This document shows, piece by piece, positions 1 through 5,017 of a stretch of 6,753 nt of DNA. Source of the DNA: Candidatus Nanopelagicales bacterium (GTDB lineage: Bacteria > Actinomycetota > Actinomycetes > S36-B12 > UBA10799); NCBI GenBank assembly GCA_025455985.1, contig JALOLM010000119.1, forward strand, positions 1-6,753. Direction: 5' to 3'. The position numbers were made by a program, and so were the translations under genes. The number at the start of each line of letters is the position of its first letter. Position 1 is the first letter of the stretch. Below the pieces are notes generated by a model, which was not told the origin of the DNA, did no database searches, and saw only the letters and a list, made by a program, of their open reading frames with translations.

Positions 1-1340
1 GGGCCAGCGGCGAAGTTCTTGTCATCCGAGGAGTCGAACACCGTGTATGGGGAGATACCGGCTTCCATCGCGGCGGCGAGGGTGAAGATCTTGAACGTCG
101 ACCCGGCCTGCATGCCCGTGGTGCCACCATCCTTGAGGTCCACGGCGTAGTTGTAGGTGGTCTTGCCGGCGCCTTTGGTGCCCCACATGCGGTTCTGAGC
201 CAGTGCCACGACCTCGCCGGTCTGCGGCGTCACCATCGCGATGGCGGTGCCCTTCTTGCTGGGGTCGGTGGGCGGAATCCGGGACATGACCGCATTTGTG
301 GCCGCGTCCTGTGCCTTGGGCTGCAGTGACGTGTGGATCACCACACCCCCGCGCTTGAGGAAGTCCTCGCGGTCCTGCAGGGTCTTGCCGTAGTTGGGGT
401 CGTTGAGGATCTGCTTGAGCGTGTAGTCGCAGTAGAACGGGTACTTGCTCGCCGCGCACCCGTTGCTGATCTTCTTCGGGTCCAGGGTCTTCTTGATCGG
501 CGTACCGATTGCCTTCTCGTACTCCGTCGAGGTGATGAAACCCTGCTCCAGCATCTTGGCGAGCACAGCATCACGCCGGGTCTGGGAGTCCTCGGGGTTG
601 ATCAGCGGGTCGAAGCCCACCGGCGACTGCACGATGCCGGCCAGAGTGGCGGCCTCCACGGGGCTCATCTTGCTGGCGCCGTGGCCGAAGTAGCGCCGCG
701 ACGCGGCCTCGACCCCGTAAGCCCCGGAGCCGAAGTAGGCGATGTTCAAGTAGCGGTTGAGGATCTCGTCCTTGGACAGCTTGCGCTCCAGCTGCACCGC
801 GTAGCGGATCTCCTGGAGTTTGCGCGCCGTGGTCTGCTCCCGAGCGGCGTCCACGTCCTCGGTGGTGCGTGCGGCGGTTACCAGAACGTTGCGGACGTAC
901 TGCATGGTCAAGGTCGACGCACCCTGCTGGATCGACCCGCTGGCCGTGTTCTCCAGTTGCGCGCGAATCAGGCCCTGGATGTCGACGCCGTTGTGTTCGT
1001 AGAACCGCTCGTCCTCGATCGCGACGATCGCCTGCTGCATATTGGGACTGATCTGGTCGAGCGGAACCTCGATCCGGTTCTCCTCGAAGAGGGTCGCGTA
1101 GCGGTTGCCCTCACTGTCGAGCAGGTAGGTGCGCACGGGCAGCGGCGGCGTCGCGAGCTCTGCGGGCAAGGAGCCGATCTGCTCAACTGCGACCTCGGAT
1201 GCCTTGCCGATCCCGGCGACGACCGGGACGGCCATGGCTGCCATGATGGCACCACCGACCACCCCGGCGATCCCGACGCGGGCTACCGCGGACAGGGTTT
1301 TCCCGGGTGAGTTGTTCTGGGGTTCGTTCGACACAGCCAT
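1..1340 (-). CDS. ponA2: Class A penicillin-binding protein (bifunctional transglycosylase/transpeptidase), 3' end cut off by the window
   Basis: The product is a membrane-anchored peptidoglycan synthase that polymerises glycan strands and crosslinks them outside the membrane. The 446 visible codons show a short cytoplasmic tail, one hydrophobic anchor at about residues 22-44, and a glycosyltransferase domain with EDERFYEH (catalytic Glu109), GASTLTMQYVRN (140-151), RKLQE (Glu177) and ILNRYLN (193-199). The transpeptidase domain begins later and holds GSTFK with nucleophile Ser414. Its SxN and KTG motifs, and any PASTA domain, lie beyond position 1. Cys295 and Cys304 sit in a GC...FYCDY context that I recall from mycobacterial PonA2, so a disulfide is plausible. 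The ATG at 1338-1340 gives a clean start; no Shine-Dalgarno precedes it, but a -10-like element lies 8 nt upstream. The gene diverges from the WhiB gene. The family is certain; the ponA2 symbol rests on synteny and similarity from memory. Confidence 0.93.
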   Translation of the reverse strand, partial: MAVSNEPQNNSPGKTLSAVARVGIAGVVGGAIMAAMAVPVVAGIGKASEVAVEQIGSLPAELATPPLPVRTYLLDSEGNRYATLFEENRIEVPLDQISPNMQQAIVAIEDERFYEHNGVDIQGLIRAQLENTASGSIQQGASTLTMQYVRNVLVTAARTTEDVDAAREQTTARKLQEIRYAVQLERKLSKDEILNRYLNIAYFGSGAYGVEAASRRYFGHGASKMSPVEAATLAGIVQSPVGFDPLINPEDSQTRRDAVLAKMLEQGFITSTEYEKAIGTPIKKTLDPKKISNGCAASKYPFYCDYTLKQILNDPNYGKTLQDREDFLKRGGVVIHTSLQPKAQDAATNAVMSRIPPTDPSKKGTAIAMVTPQTGEVVALAQNRMWGTKGAGKTTYNYAVDLKDGGTTGMQAGSTFKIFTLAAAMEAGISPYTVFDSSDDKNFAAG

Positions 1341-1348
1341 CAGACGTA

Positions 1349-1377
1349 AGGGTACGTGGCCCCGGTTCCGCTGTCGT
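1349..1377 (-). promoter_or_regulatory. Candidate promoter of the penicillin-binding protein gene, probably giving a leaderless transcript
   Basis: Read on the minus strand, ACGACA (1372-1377) is a 4/6 match to the -35 consensus. It is followed after exactly 17 bp by TACCCT (1349-1354), a TANNNT -10 element. Only 8 nt separate the -10 from the ATG at 1340, so transcription would start at or next to the start codon. The absence of a Shine-Dalgarno sequence fits leaderless translation, which is common in actinobacteria. This is a sequence-only prediction. Confidence 0.5.
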
Positions 1378-1506
1378 GTAGCAGCCCTGGTAATGCCCGA
1401 AATGCGACCGGCCCACCGTATGTGTAACGGTTGGATATACCCCCGATGCATACCGCGAAAACAGGGTGGGGCATGCTGGTTATCAGGTGATGTGACGCAG
1501 GTAACT

Positions 1507-1534
1507 ACGACACATCGAGAGGCCGCTCTAAGAT
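1507..1534 (+). promoter_or_regulatory. Candidate promoter of the wblA/whiB4-type gene
   Basis: ACGACA (1507-1512) and TAAGAT (1529-1534) are separated by 16 bp, with 4/6 matches to each SigA-type consensus. The -35 is the same hexamer as in the candidate promoter of the divergent penicillin-binding protein gene. Transcription would begin near 1541, leaving a leader of about 105 nt before the GTG at 1646. A weaker alternative -10, TAGAGT at 1595-1600, would give a short leader of about 40 nt but has no good -35. Confidence 0.42.
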
Positions 1535-1549
1535 AGTCCGAACGGACTA
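1534..1549. repeat. Perfect 7-2-7 inverted repeat, candidate operator of the WhiB gene
   Basis: TAGTCCG and CGGACTA are exact reverse complements separated by AA. The repeat begins at the last base of the candidate -10 and would cover about -7 to +9 of the predicted start site, which is the position expected for a repressor site. It is too short and too tightly spaced to be a useful RNA hairpin terminator. The binding protein is unknown. Confidence 0.5.
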
Positions 1550-1561
1550 GCAGAAGTAGTA

Positions 1562-1589
1562 CGAATGGCCCTCAACGGTAGCCGAATGG
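1562..1589. repeat. Two CGAATGG direct repeats, 21 bp apart
   Basis: CGAATGG occurs at 1562-1568 and again at 1583-1589, start-to-start distance 21 bp, so both copies would lie on the same face of the helix. They flank the region where a -35 for the alternative TAGAGT -10 would be. They may be a tandem regulator site or chance. Confidence 0.25.
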
Positions 1590-1645
1590 TTGCTTAGAGT
1601 TACGGCAAGCTTTCGGGGGTTTGGACCGGGGAAGGGGAGATGTAA

Positions 1646-1957
1646 GTGCTGAATGTAGGTGCTTGGAGCGCTGAGGCCGCGTGTTCGCAGACCGATCCTG
1701 ACGAGATGTTCGTGCAGGGAGCGGCGCAGAACCGGGTCAAACAGATCTGCAGCGGCTGTCCGGTCAAGATGGAATGCCTGGCCGATGCCCTGGACAACCG
1801 CATCGAATTCGGCGTTTGGGGCGGTATGACCGAGCGGGAGCGGCGGGCACTGCTGCGCCGCCGGCCGCACGTGAAGTCCTGGACCCTTCTGCTGCACGAC
1901 GCGGCCAGTCGCGGCATCCCCCAGCAGGTCGACGTCCGCAAACCCGCTTACGCCTGA
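1646..1957 (+). CDS. wblA: WhiB-family iron-sulfur transcription regulator, WblA/WhiB4 type
   Basis: WhiB proteins carry a redox- and NO-sensitive 4Fe-4S cluster and regulate transcription, often through the principal sigma factor. This 103-residue protein has the four cluster cysteines Cys13, Cys35, Cys38 and Cys44 (CxxCx5C spacing in the last three), the turn GVWGG at 56-60, and a basic tail beginning ERERRALLRRR (63-73). The AQNR and LADALDNR segments closely resemble Streptomyces WblA and M. tuberculosis WhiB4 as I remember them, and the neighbours (divergent penicillin-binding protein, ArsA-like pair) are the same. The GTG start is supported by GGGGAGA at 1634-1640, with GGAG 6 nt from the codon. 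In Streptomyces WblA affects development and antibiotic production, and WhiB4 is linked to oxidative stress; which role applies here cannot be read from the sequence. Confidence 0.93.
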   Translation: MLNVGAWSAEAACSQTDPDEMFVQGAAQNRVKQICSGCPVKMECLADALDNRIEFGVWGGMTERERRALLRRRPHVKSWTLLLHDAASRGIPQQVDVRKPAYA

Positions 1958-1986
1958 TCGAGCCCCGGCCGGCAGCACAAAGAACT

Positions 1987-2021
1987 GTGCACCGCGCCAG
2001 CTCTTCGCCGACGCGGTGCAC
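1987..2021. terminator. Hairpin between convergent genes, probable bidirectional terminator
   Basis: GTGCACCGCG (1987-1996) and CGCGGTGCAC (2012-2021) form a perfect 10-bp stem around a 15-nt loop. The hairpin starts 29 bp after the WhiB stop codon and lies 17 bp beyond the stop of the convergent yceI gene, so it can serve both. There is no T tract on either side, as is usual for actinobacterial terminators. Confidence 0.65.
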
Positions 2022-2038
2022 GAGTCCGGGGTGTGTCG

Positions 2039-2587
2039 TCAGGAGTTCTTGGTGACCGACACATCCAGCTGAATCTTGATCTTGTCGCTGACCAGCACAC
2101 CGCCGGCGTCGAGCGGGACGTTCCAGGTCAGGCCGAAGTCCTTGCGGCTGATCTCGGTCTCACCCTCGAACCCGGCCCGGATGTTGCCGAAGGGGTCCTT
2201 CACGACGCCGTCGAGCTCGACCTCGATCTCCACCTGACGGGTCACGTCCTTGATGGTCAGGTCGCCCACGAGCAGGAACTCGTCGTCGCCGGTCTGCTTC
2301 ACGTTGGTCCCGGAGAACGTCATCACGGGGAAGTTCGCCACATCGAAGAAGTCGGCCGAGGTGAGGTGCGCGTCGCGGTCCGGAGTGCCGCTGTCGACGC
2401 TGGCCATCTGCACGGTGACGGTGGCGCTGGAGTTGGCGGGGTTGGCGCCGTCGAGGTTGAGGGTTCCCTCGAAGGAGGTGAACGATCCGCGCACCTTGGT
2501 CACCATCGCGTGCCGGGCGACGAAGCCGAGGCGCGTGTGGGTGGGGTCGATGGTCCAGGTGCCGGTGTATTCGCTGAAGTCAGCCAT
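2039..2587 (-). CDS. yceI: YceI family lipocalin-like protein, cytoplasmic
   Basis: YceI proteins fold as an extended lipocalin-like beta barrel that binds long isoprenoid-type lipids in characterised members; the physiological role is mostly unknown. The 182-residue product shows the family opening (GTWTIDPTHTRLGFVARH, about 9-26), VRGSF, the DRDAHLTSADFF segment and FPVMTFSGT, and the late DFGLTWN. The length is close to that of a single mature domain. It begins directly with the domain and has no signal peptide or transmembrane segment, so it should stay in the cytoplasm, unlike E. coli YceI, which is periplasmic. AGGAG, five bases before the ATG, is the best Shine-Dalgarno in the window. 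The gene lies 92 bp downstream of the ATPase pair on the same strand but has its own operator-rich upstream region, which suggests separate control. Confidence 0.93.
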   Translation of the reverse strand: MADFSEYTGTWTIDPTHTRLGFVARHAMVTKVRGSFTSFEGTLNLDGANPANSSATVTVQMASVDSGTPDRDAHLTSADFFDVANFPVMTFSGTNVKQTGDDEFLLVGDLTIKDVTRQVEIEVELDGVVKDPFGNIRAGFEGETEISRKDFGLTWNVPLDAGGVLVSDKIKIQLDVSVTKNS

Positions 2588-2600
2588 GAGAACTCCTAAG

Positions 2601-2638
2601 TAGTTGAGCGGTCAACATAATTGTTGACACATCAACTA
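2601..2638. promoter_or_regulatory. Double palindromic operator upstream of yceI
   Basis: Two GTTGA-N4-TCAAC palindromes (2603-2616 with spacer gcgg, and 2623-2636 with spacer caca) have centres 20 bp apart, about two helical turns. They are also arranged symmetrically around 2619.5: outer arms TAGTTGA/TCAACTA and inner arms TCAACA/TGTTGA match exactly. This layout looks like a site for two cooperating dimers. GTTGA inverted repeats are typical of some MarR-family operators (for example MexR), but no such regulator is encoded in this window, so the identity is inference. Confidence 0.65.
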
Positions 2639-2649
2639 TCTCTTGTCAA
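2620..2649 (-). promoter_or_regulatory. Candidate yceI promoter embedded in the operator
   Basis: On the minus strand a perfect TTGACA (2644-2649) is followed after 18 bp by AACAAT (2620-2625), a 4/6 match to the -10. The -10 lies between the two GTTGA palindromes, so bound repressor would block polymerase. The -35 is itself inside a small palindrome, CTCTTG-T-CAAGAG (2640-2652). The -10 is weak, so the exact start site is uncertain. Confidence 0.4.
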
Positions 2650-2679
2650 GAGGAACCCACGAGGTGGTCGGAGATCGAC

Positions 2680-3807
2680 TCAGTCTTGTGCGAGCAGGTC
2701 GCCGACCTCGGTCAGACCATCAAGGTCGTGAACGTCGTCGGCCAGCGCGATGACGGTGGCCACGGGAACCCGCGGGTGGGCGCCGGTGAACGAACGCGCG
2801 AGGTGGGTCTGGCGGGCGGCGGTCTCCATCCGGTCGGCATGCAGACGCAGCAATTCGGCGACCAGGCTGTGCTCGCCGGCGAGGCGTTCGGCGCCGGCCC
2901 GAGCGGTCGCGGCCGTCAGTTCGGGCAACCGGACCTGCTGGACCCGGTTGAGGACCAGGCCCGCCAAAGGCATCTGTTCGGCTTCGAGGCGCTGGACGAA
3001 GTACGAGGCCTCGCGCAGCGCATCCGGCTCGGGTGCTGCCACCACGACGAAGCGGGTGTCGGGGGCCTGCAACTGCGAGTAGGTCTGCTCGGCGCGCTCC
3101 CGGAAACCCCCGAACAGCGCGTCGAAGCTGGTCACGAACAGCTGCACGTCACGCAGGACCTGGCCACCGAGGATCTTGCTCATGGCGCCGGTGAACAGCC
3201 CGAGTGAGGCGTTGATGACGCGCGCCGACATCCGCCCCGCCCCCCGGGCGGGTGCTGCCAGAACCCGGATCAGTCGGCCGTCCAGGAATGAACCCAGCCG
3301 TTTCGGGGCGTCCAAGAAGTCCAGCGCGGAGCGTGACGGCGGGGTGTCGACCACTATCAGGTCCCAGTGCTCCCCGGTGGCCGACTGCGCTTTCAACTGC
3401 CCGAGTTTCTCCATCGCCATGTACTCCTGCGTCCCGGCGAATGAACTCGACAGCGCTTGGTAGAACGGGTTGTCCAGGATCGCCTGAGCGCGGTCGGCAT
3501 CGGAATGGGCCAGGACGATCTCGTCGAAGGTCCGCTTCATGTCGAGCATCATGGCGCTCAGGCGCCCACCCTCGATCCCGGGCACCAGCCGCGGGGTGTT
3601 GTCCAATTCGGTCAGTCCCATCGACTGCGCAAGCCGCCGTGCGGGGTCGATCGTCAGCACGCACACGTTGCGACCCCGGCGGGCGGCCCGCAAGGCCAAG
3701 GCCGCGGCCGTGGTGGTCTTGCCGACACCGCCGGAACCGCAGCACACGATGACGCCCACCCCCGGGTCGTCGAGCAGGGCGTCGATGGACAGGTGCGGCG
3801 CGCTCAT
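2680..3807 (-). CDS. bagB: ArsA/Get3-like ATPase, second subunit of the pair (Rv3680/BagB type)
   Basis: This 375-residue protein belongs to the SIMIBI ArsA/Get3/MinD NTPases. It has a P-loop GSGGVGKTT (24-32, Lys30), a canonical switch I TIDPARRL with Asp54, a MMLDMKRTFDE segment (86-96), Walker B DLIVVDTPPSR with Asp154, and an adenine-loop-like PEPDALRE (259-266). Ser25 occupies the place of the signature lysine that normally reaches into the partner's ATP site. There are no paired cysteines of the ArsA metalloid site and no Get3 CxxC, so an arsenite pump role is unlikely. The ATG overlaps the stop of the upstream partner gene (ATGA, 3804-3807), which implies translational coupling and a fixed stoichiometry. 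I recall the M. tuberculosis pair Rv3679/Rv3680 being described as Get3-like BagA/BagB; the client or substrate is unknown here. Confidence 0.9.
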   Translation of the reverse strand: MSAPHLSIDALLDDPGVGVIVCCGSGGVGKTTTAAALALRAARRGRNVCVLTIDPARRLAQSMGLTELDNTPRLVPGIEGGRLSAMMLDMKRTFDEIVLAHSDADRAQAILDNPFYQALSSSFAGTQEYMAMEKLGQLKAQSATGEHWDLIVVDTPPSRSALDFLDAPKRLGSFLDGRLIRVLAAPARGAGRMSARVINASLGLFTGAMSKILGGQVLRDVQLFVTSFDALFGGFRERAEQTYSQLQAPDTRFVVVAAPEPDALREASYFVQRLEAEQMPLAGLVLNRVQQVRLPELTAATARAGAERLAGEHSLVAELLRLHADRMETAARQTHLARSFTGAHPRVPVATVIALADDVHDLDGLTEVGDLLAQD

Positions 3808-4805
3808 CCCGGCAGGCCCTGGTCGGTCAATGCGTCGGCCAGCGAGTACAGCGCAGCCAGATCGACGCCCCCGGACAGCAGCGGCAGCTCCAGCAGGGGC
3901 AAGCCGCAGGCCGCAAGTCGCTCGCGCTCGCTGTCCTGCAGTGCCACCCGTGCCGCGTGGTCGGCGGCCTCGTCGATCATCGCGGCCAGGACCGGCTCGG
4001 TCGGATCGATTCCGGCGGCCCGCAGTCCCGAACGCAATTCATCGGCCGGCAAGGAACTGGTGGCGGCCATGGCCAACTCCTGCGCGGAGAGTTCGGAGTG
4101 ACGCGACTGATTGATGATGACCGCGCCCAACGGCAATCCCGCTGCCTGCAGGTCCGCGATGCCGTCGAGGGTCTCCTGGACAGGCATCTCCTCGAGCAGG
4201 GTCACCAGATGGACTGCGGTGCGCGCGGATCTGATCACGCCCATCACCGAATCCGCGTGCGAACGTATGGGTCCAACTTTCGCCAACCCCGCGATCTCCG
4301 TGTTCACGTTCAGGAACCGGGTGATCCGGCCTGTTGGCGGGGCATCCATGACGACGGCGTCGTAGGCGGGCCGGTTGATCTTCTCGCCGCGTTTGACAGC
4401 CTCGGACGCCTTGCCCGTCAGCAGCACATCGCGCACACCGGGGGCGATGGTTGTGGCGAAATCGATGGCTCCGAGCTTGCGCAATGCGTAGCCGCCGCGT
4501 TTGATCCCGTAGAACATCTCCAAGTACTCCAGCAGCGCATCCTCGGGATCGACCGGCAATGCGTAGACAACACCGCCGTCCTCGGCGACGGCCACCTTGC
4601 TCTCCTGGTACGGCAGCGGTGGGGTGTCGAAGAGCTGCGCGATGCCTTGGCGTCCCTCGACCTCCAGCAGCAGCACTTTCTTGCCGCCCTTGGCCAGGGC
4701 AAGTGCCAACGCCGCGGCCACGGTCGTCTTACCGGTTCCGCCTTTGCCGGACACGACATGCAGGCGTACGCGCGACCAGTTGGGCGCCCGTTTACTCACG
4801 TTCAC
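3804..4805 (-). CDS. bagA: ArsA/Get3-like ATPase, first subunit of the pair (Rv3679/BagA type)
   Basis: The 333-residue product has the deviant Walker A GKGGTGKTT (20-28) with both signature Lys21 and Lys26, and Walker B VVMDAPPTGR with Asp154. Where relatives have the DPA switch I, it reads EVEGRQGIAQLFD, with Glu50 in the place of the usual Asp. PPLPYQE (62-68), FATTIAPG (116-123) and DVLLTGK (126-132) match what I remember of Rv3679. Only one cysteine is present (Cys300), so no metalloid or zinc site is visible. The listed start is the GTG at 4803-4805. A GTG two codons later (4797-4799) may be the true one, because a -10-like TAGTCT (4806-4811) touches the first GTG and stands 6 nt before the second; this would make a leaderless 331-residue protein. 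The gene is the promoter-proximal member of a two-gene operon. Confidence 0.9.
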   Translation of the reverse strand: MNVSKRAPNWSRVRLHVVSGKGGTGKTTVAAALALALAKGGKKVLLLEVEGRQGIAQLFDTPPLPYQESKVAVAEDGGVVYALPVDPEDALLEYLEMFYGIKRGGYALRKLGAIDFATTIAPGVRDVLLTGKASEAVKRGEKINRPAYDAVVMDAPPTGRITRFLNVNTEIAGLAKVGPIRSHADSVMGVIRSARTAVHLVTLLEEMPVQETLDGIADLQAAGLPLGAVIINQSRHSELSAQELAMAATSSLPADELRSGLRAAGIDPTEPVLAAMIDEAADHAARVALQDSERERLAACGLPLLELPLLSGGVDLAALYSLADALTDQGLPG

Positions 4806-4861
4806 AGACTAGAGCCAGGCGCCGCTGGCCACCTGTTCATGCGGTGGCCTAGGGTCGGTGC
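4806..4861. promoter_or_regulatory. Compact divergent promoter region with central dyad
   Basis: Two outward -10-like elements face away from each other: TAGTCT on the minus strand (4806-4811) and TAGGGT on the plus strand (4850-4855). The latter stands 6 nt before the ATG at 4862, so the DUF4177 transcript is predicted to be leaderless; neither side has a Shine-Dalgarno. Between them lies a perfect inverted repeat, GGCCACC (4827-4833) and GGTGGCC (4843-4849), with a 9-nt spacer, directly abutting the plus-strand -10. No convincing -35 is seen on either side, so an activator or shared repressor at the dyad is possible. Confidence 0.5.
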
Positions 4862-5017
4862 ATGACTACCTGGGAGTACCTGACCGCCCCGCTCTTGATC
4901 CACAACACCAAGGCGATCTTGGACAACTTCGGCGCTGACGGGTGGGAACTCGTCCAGGTCGTACCGGGCCCGGCCGCTGAGAATCTTGTCGCCTACTTCA
5001 AGCGGCCCAAGGCGTGA
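4862..5017 (+). CDS. Small DUF4177-like conserved protein (Rv3678A type)
   Basis: This 51-residue protein begins MTTWEYLTAPLL, has the central GADGWELVQVVPGP segment (24-37) and ends with AYFKRPKA. The WEY opening, the (D/G)GWELV core and the aromatic-Lys-Arg end are the DUF4177 signature, and a 51-aa protein of very similar sequence sits at this spot in mycobacteria (Rv3678A) as I recall. There is no signal peptide, membrane segment or cysteine. It probably folds as a small beta-rich domain; no function is known to me. The ATG is fixed by the -10-like TAGGGT 6 nt upstream and the absence of an earlier in-frame start with better support. Its TGA overlaps the GTG of the next gene (GTGA), so it leads a four-gene operon divergent from the ATPase pair. 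Confidence 0.88.
   Translation: MTTWEYLTAPLLIHNTKAILDNFGADGWELVQVVPGPAAENLVAYFKRPKA

Larger units (their letters stand above)
1341..1645. other. Divergent intergenic region between the penicillin-binding protein and WhiB genes
   Basis: These 305 bp hold no convincing gene. They carry the outward promoter of the penicillin-binding protein gene (1349-1377), a GTGAC-N4-GTAAC tandem (1492-1505), a candidate wblA promoter (1507-1534), a 7-2-7 inverted repeat (1534-1549), a pair of CGAATGG repeats (1562-1568, 1583-1589) and a possible second -10 element TAGAGT (1595-1600). An ATG at 1565 opens a 10-residue reading frame that stops at 1597 and has no clear ribosome binding site. The stretch 1378-1480 shows nothing else I can support. 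Confidence 0.6.

Noticed and set aside
22..459. A 145-codon minus-strand frame.
   Set aside because: It is a shifted frame inside the penicillin-binding protein gene; the true frame runs through and contains GSTFK and the FYCDY segment.
333..1310. A 325-codon open frame on the plus strand.
   Set aside because: It is antisense to the penicillin-binding protein, whose catalytic motifs are all in the minus frame.
1424..1456. GTATG / CATAC inverted repeat in the divergent region.
   Set aside because: Arms of 5 bp separated by more than 20 bp are expected by chance.
2640..2652. Terminator for the ATPase operon.
   Set aside because: The stem would be only 5 bp with a 3-nt loop and no T tract; the element overlaps a consensus -35 and is better explained as promoter DNA.
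3457..4101. Plus-strand open frames across the junction of the two ATPase genes.
   Set aside because: They are antisense to P-loop ATPases with intact motifs and show no domain of their own.
2680..4805. Arsenical resistance (ArsA pump ATPase) reading of the pair.
   Set aside because: No metalloid-binding cysteines, no arsB, arsR or arsC nearby, and the genomic neighbourhood is that of the housekeeping Rv3679/Rv3680 pair.
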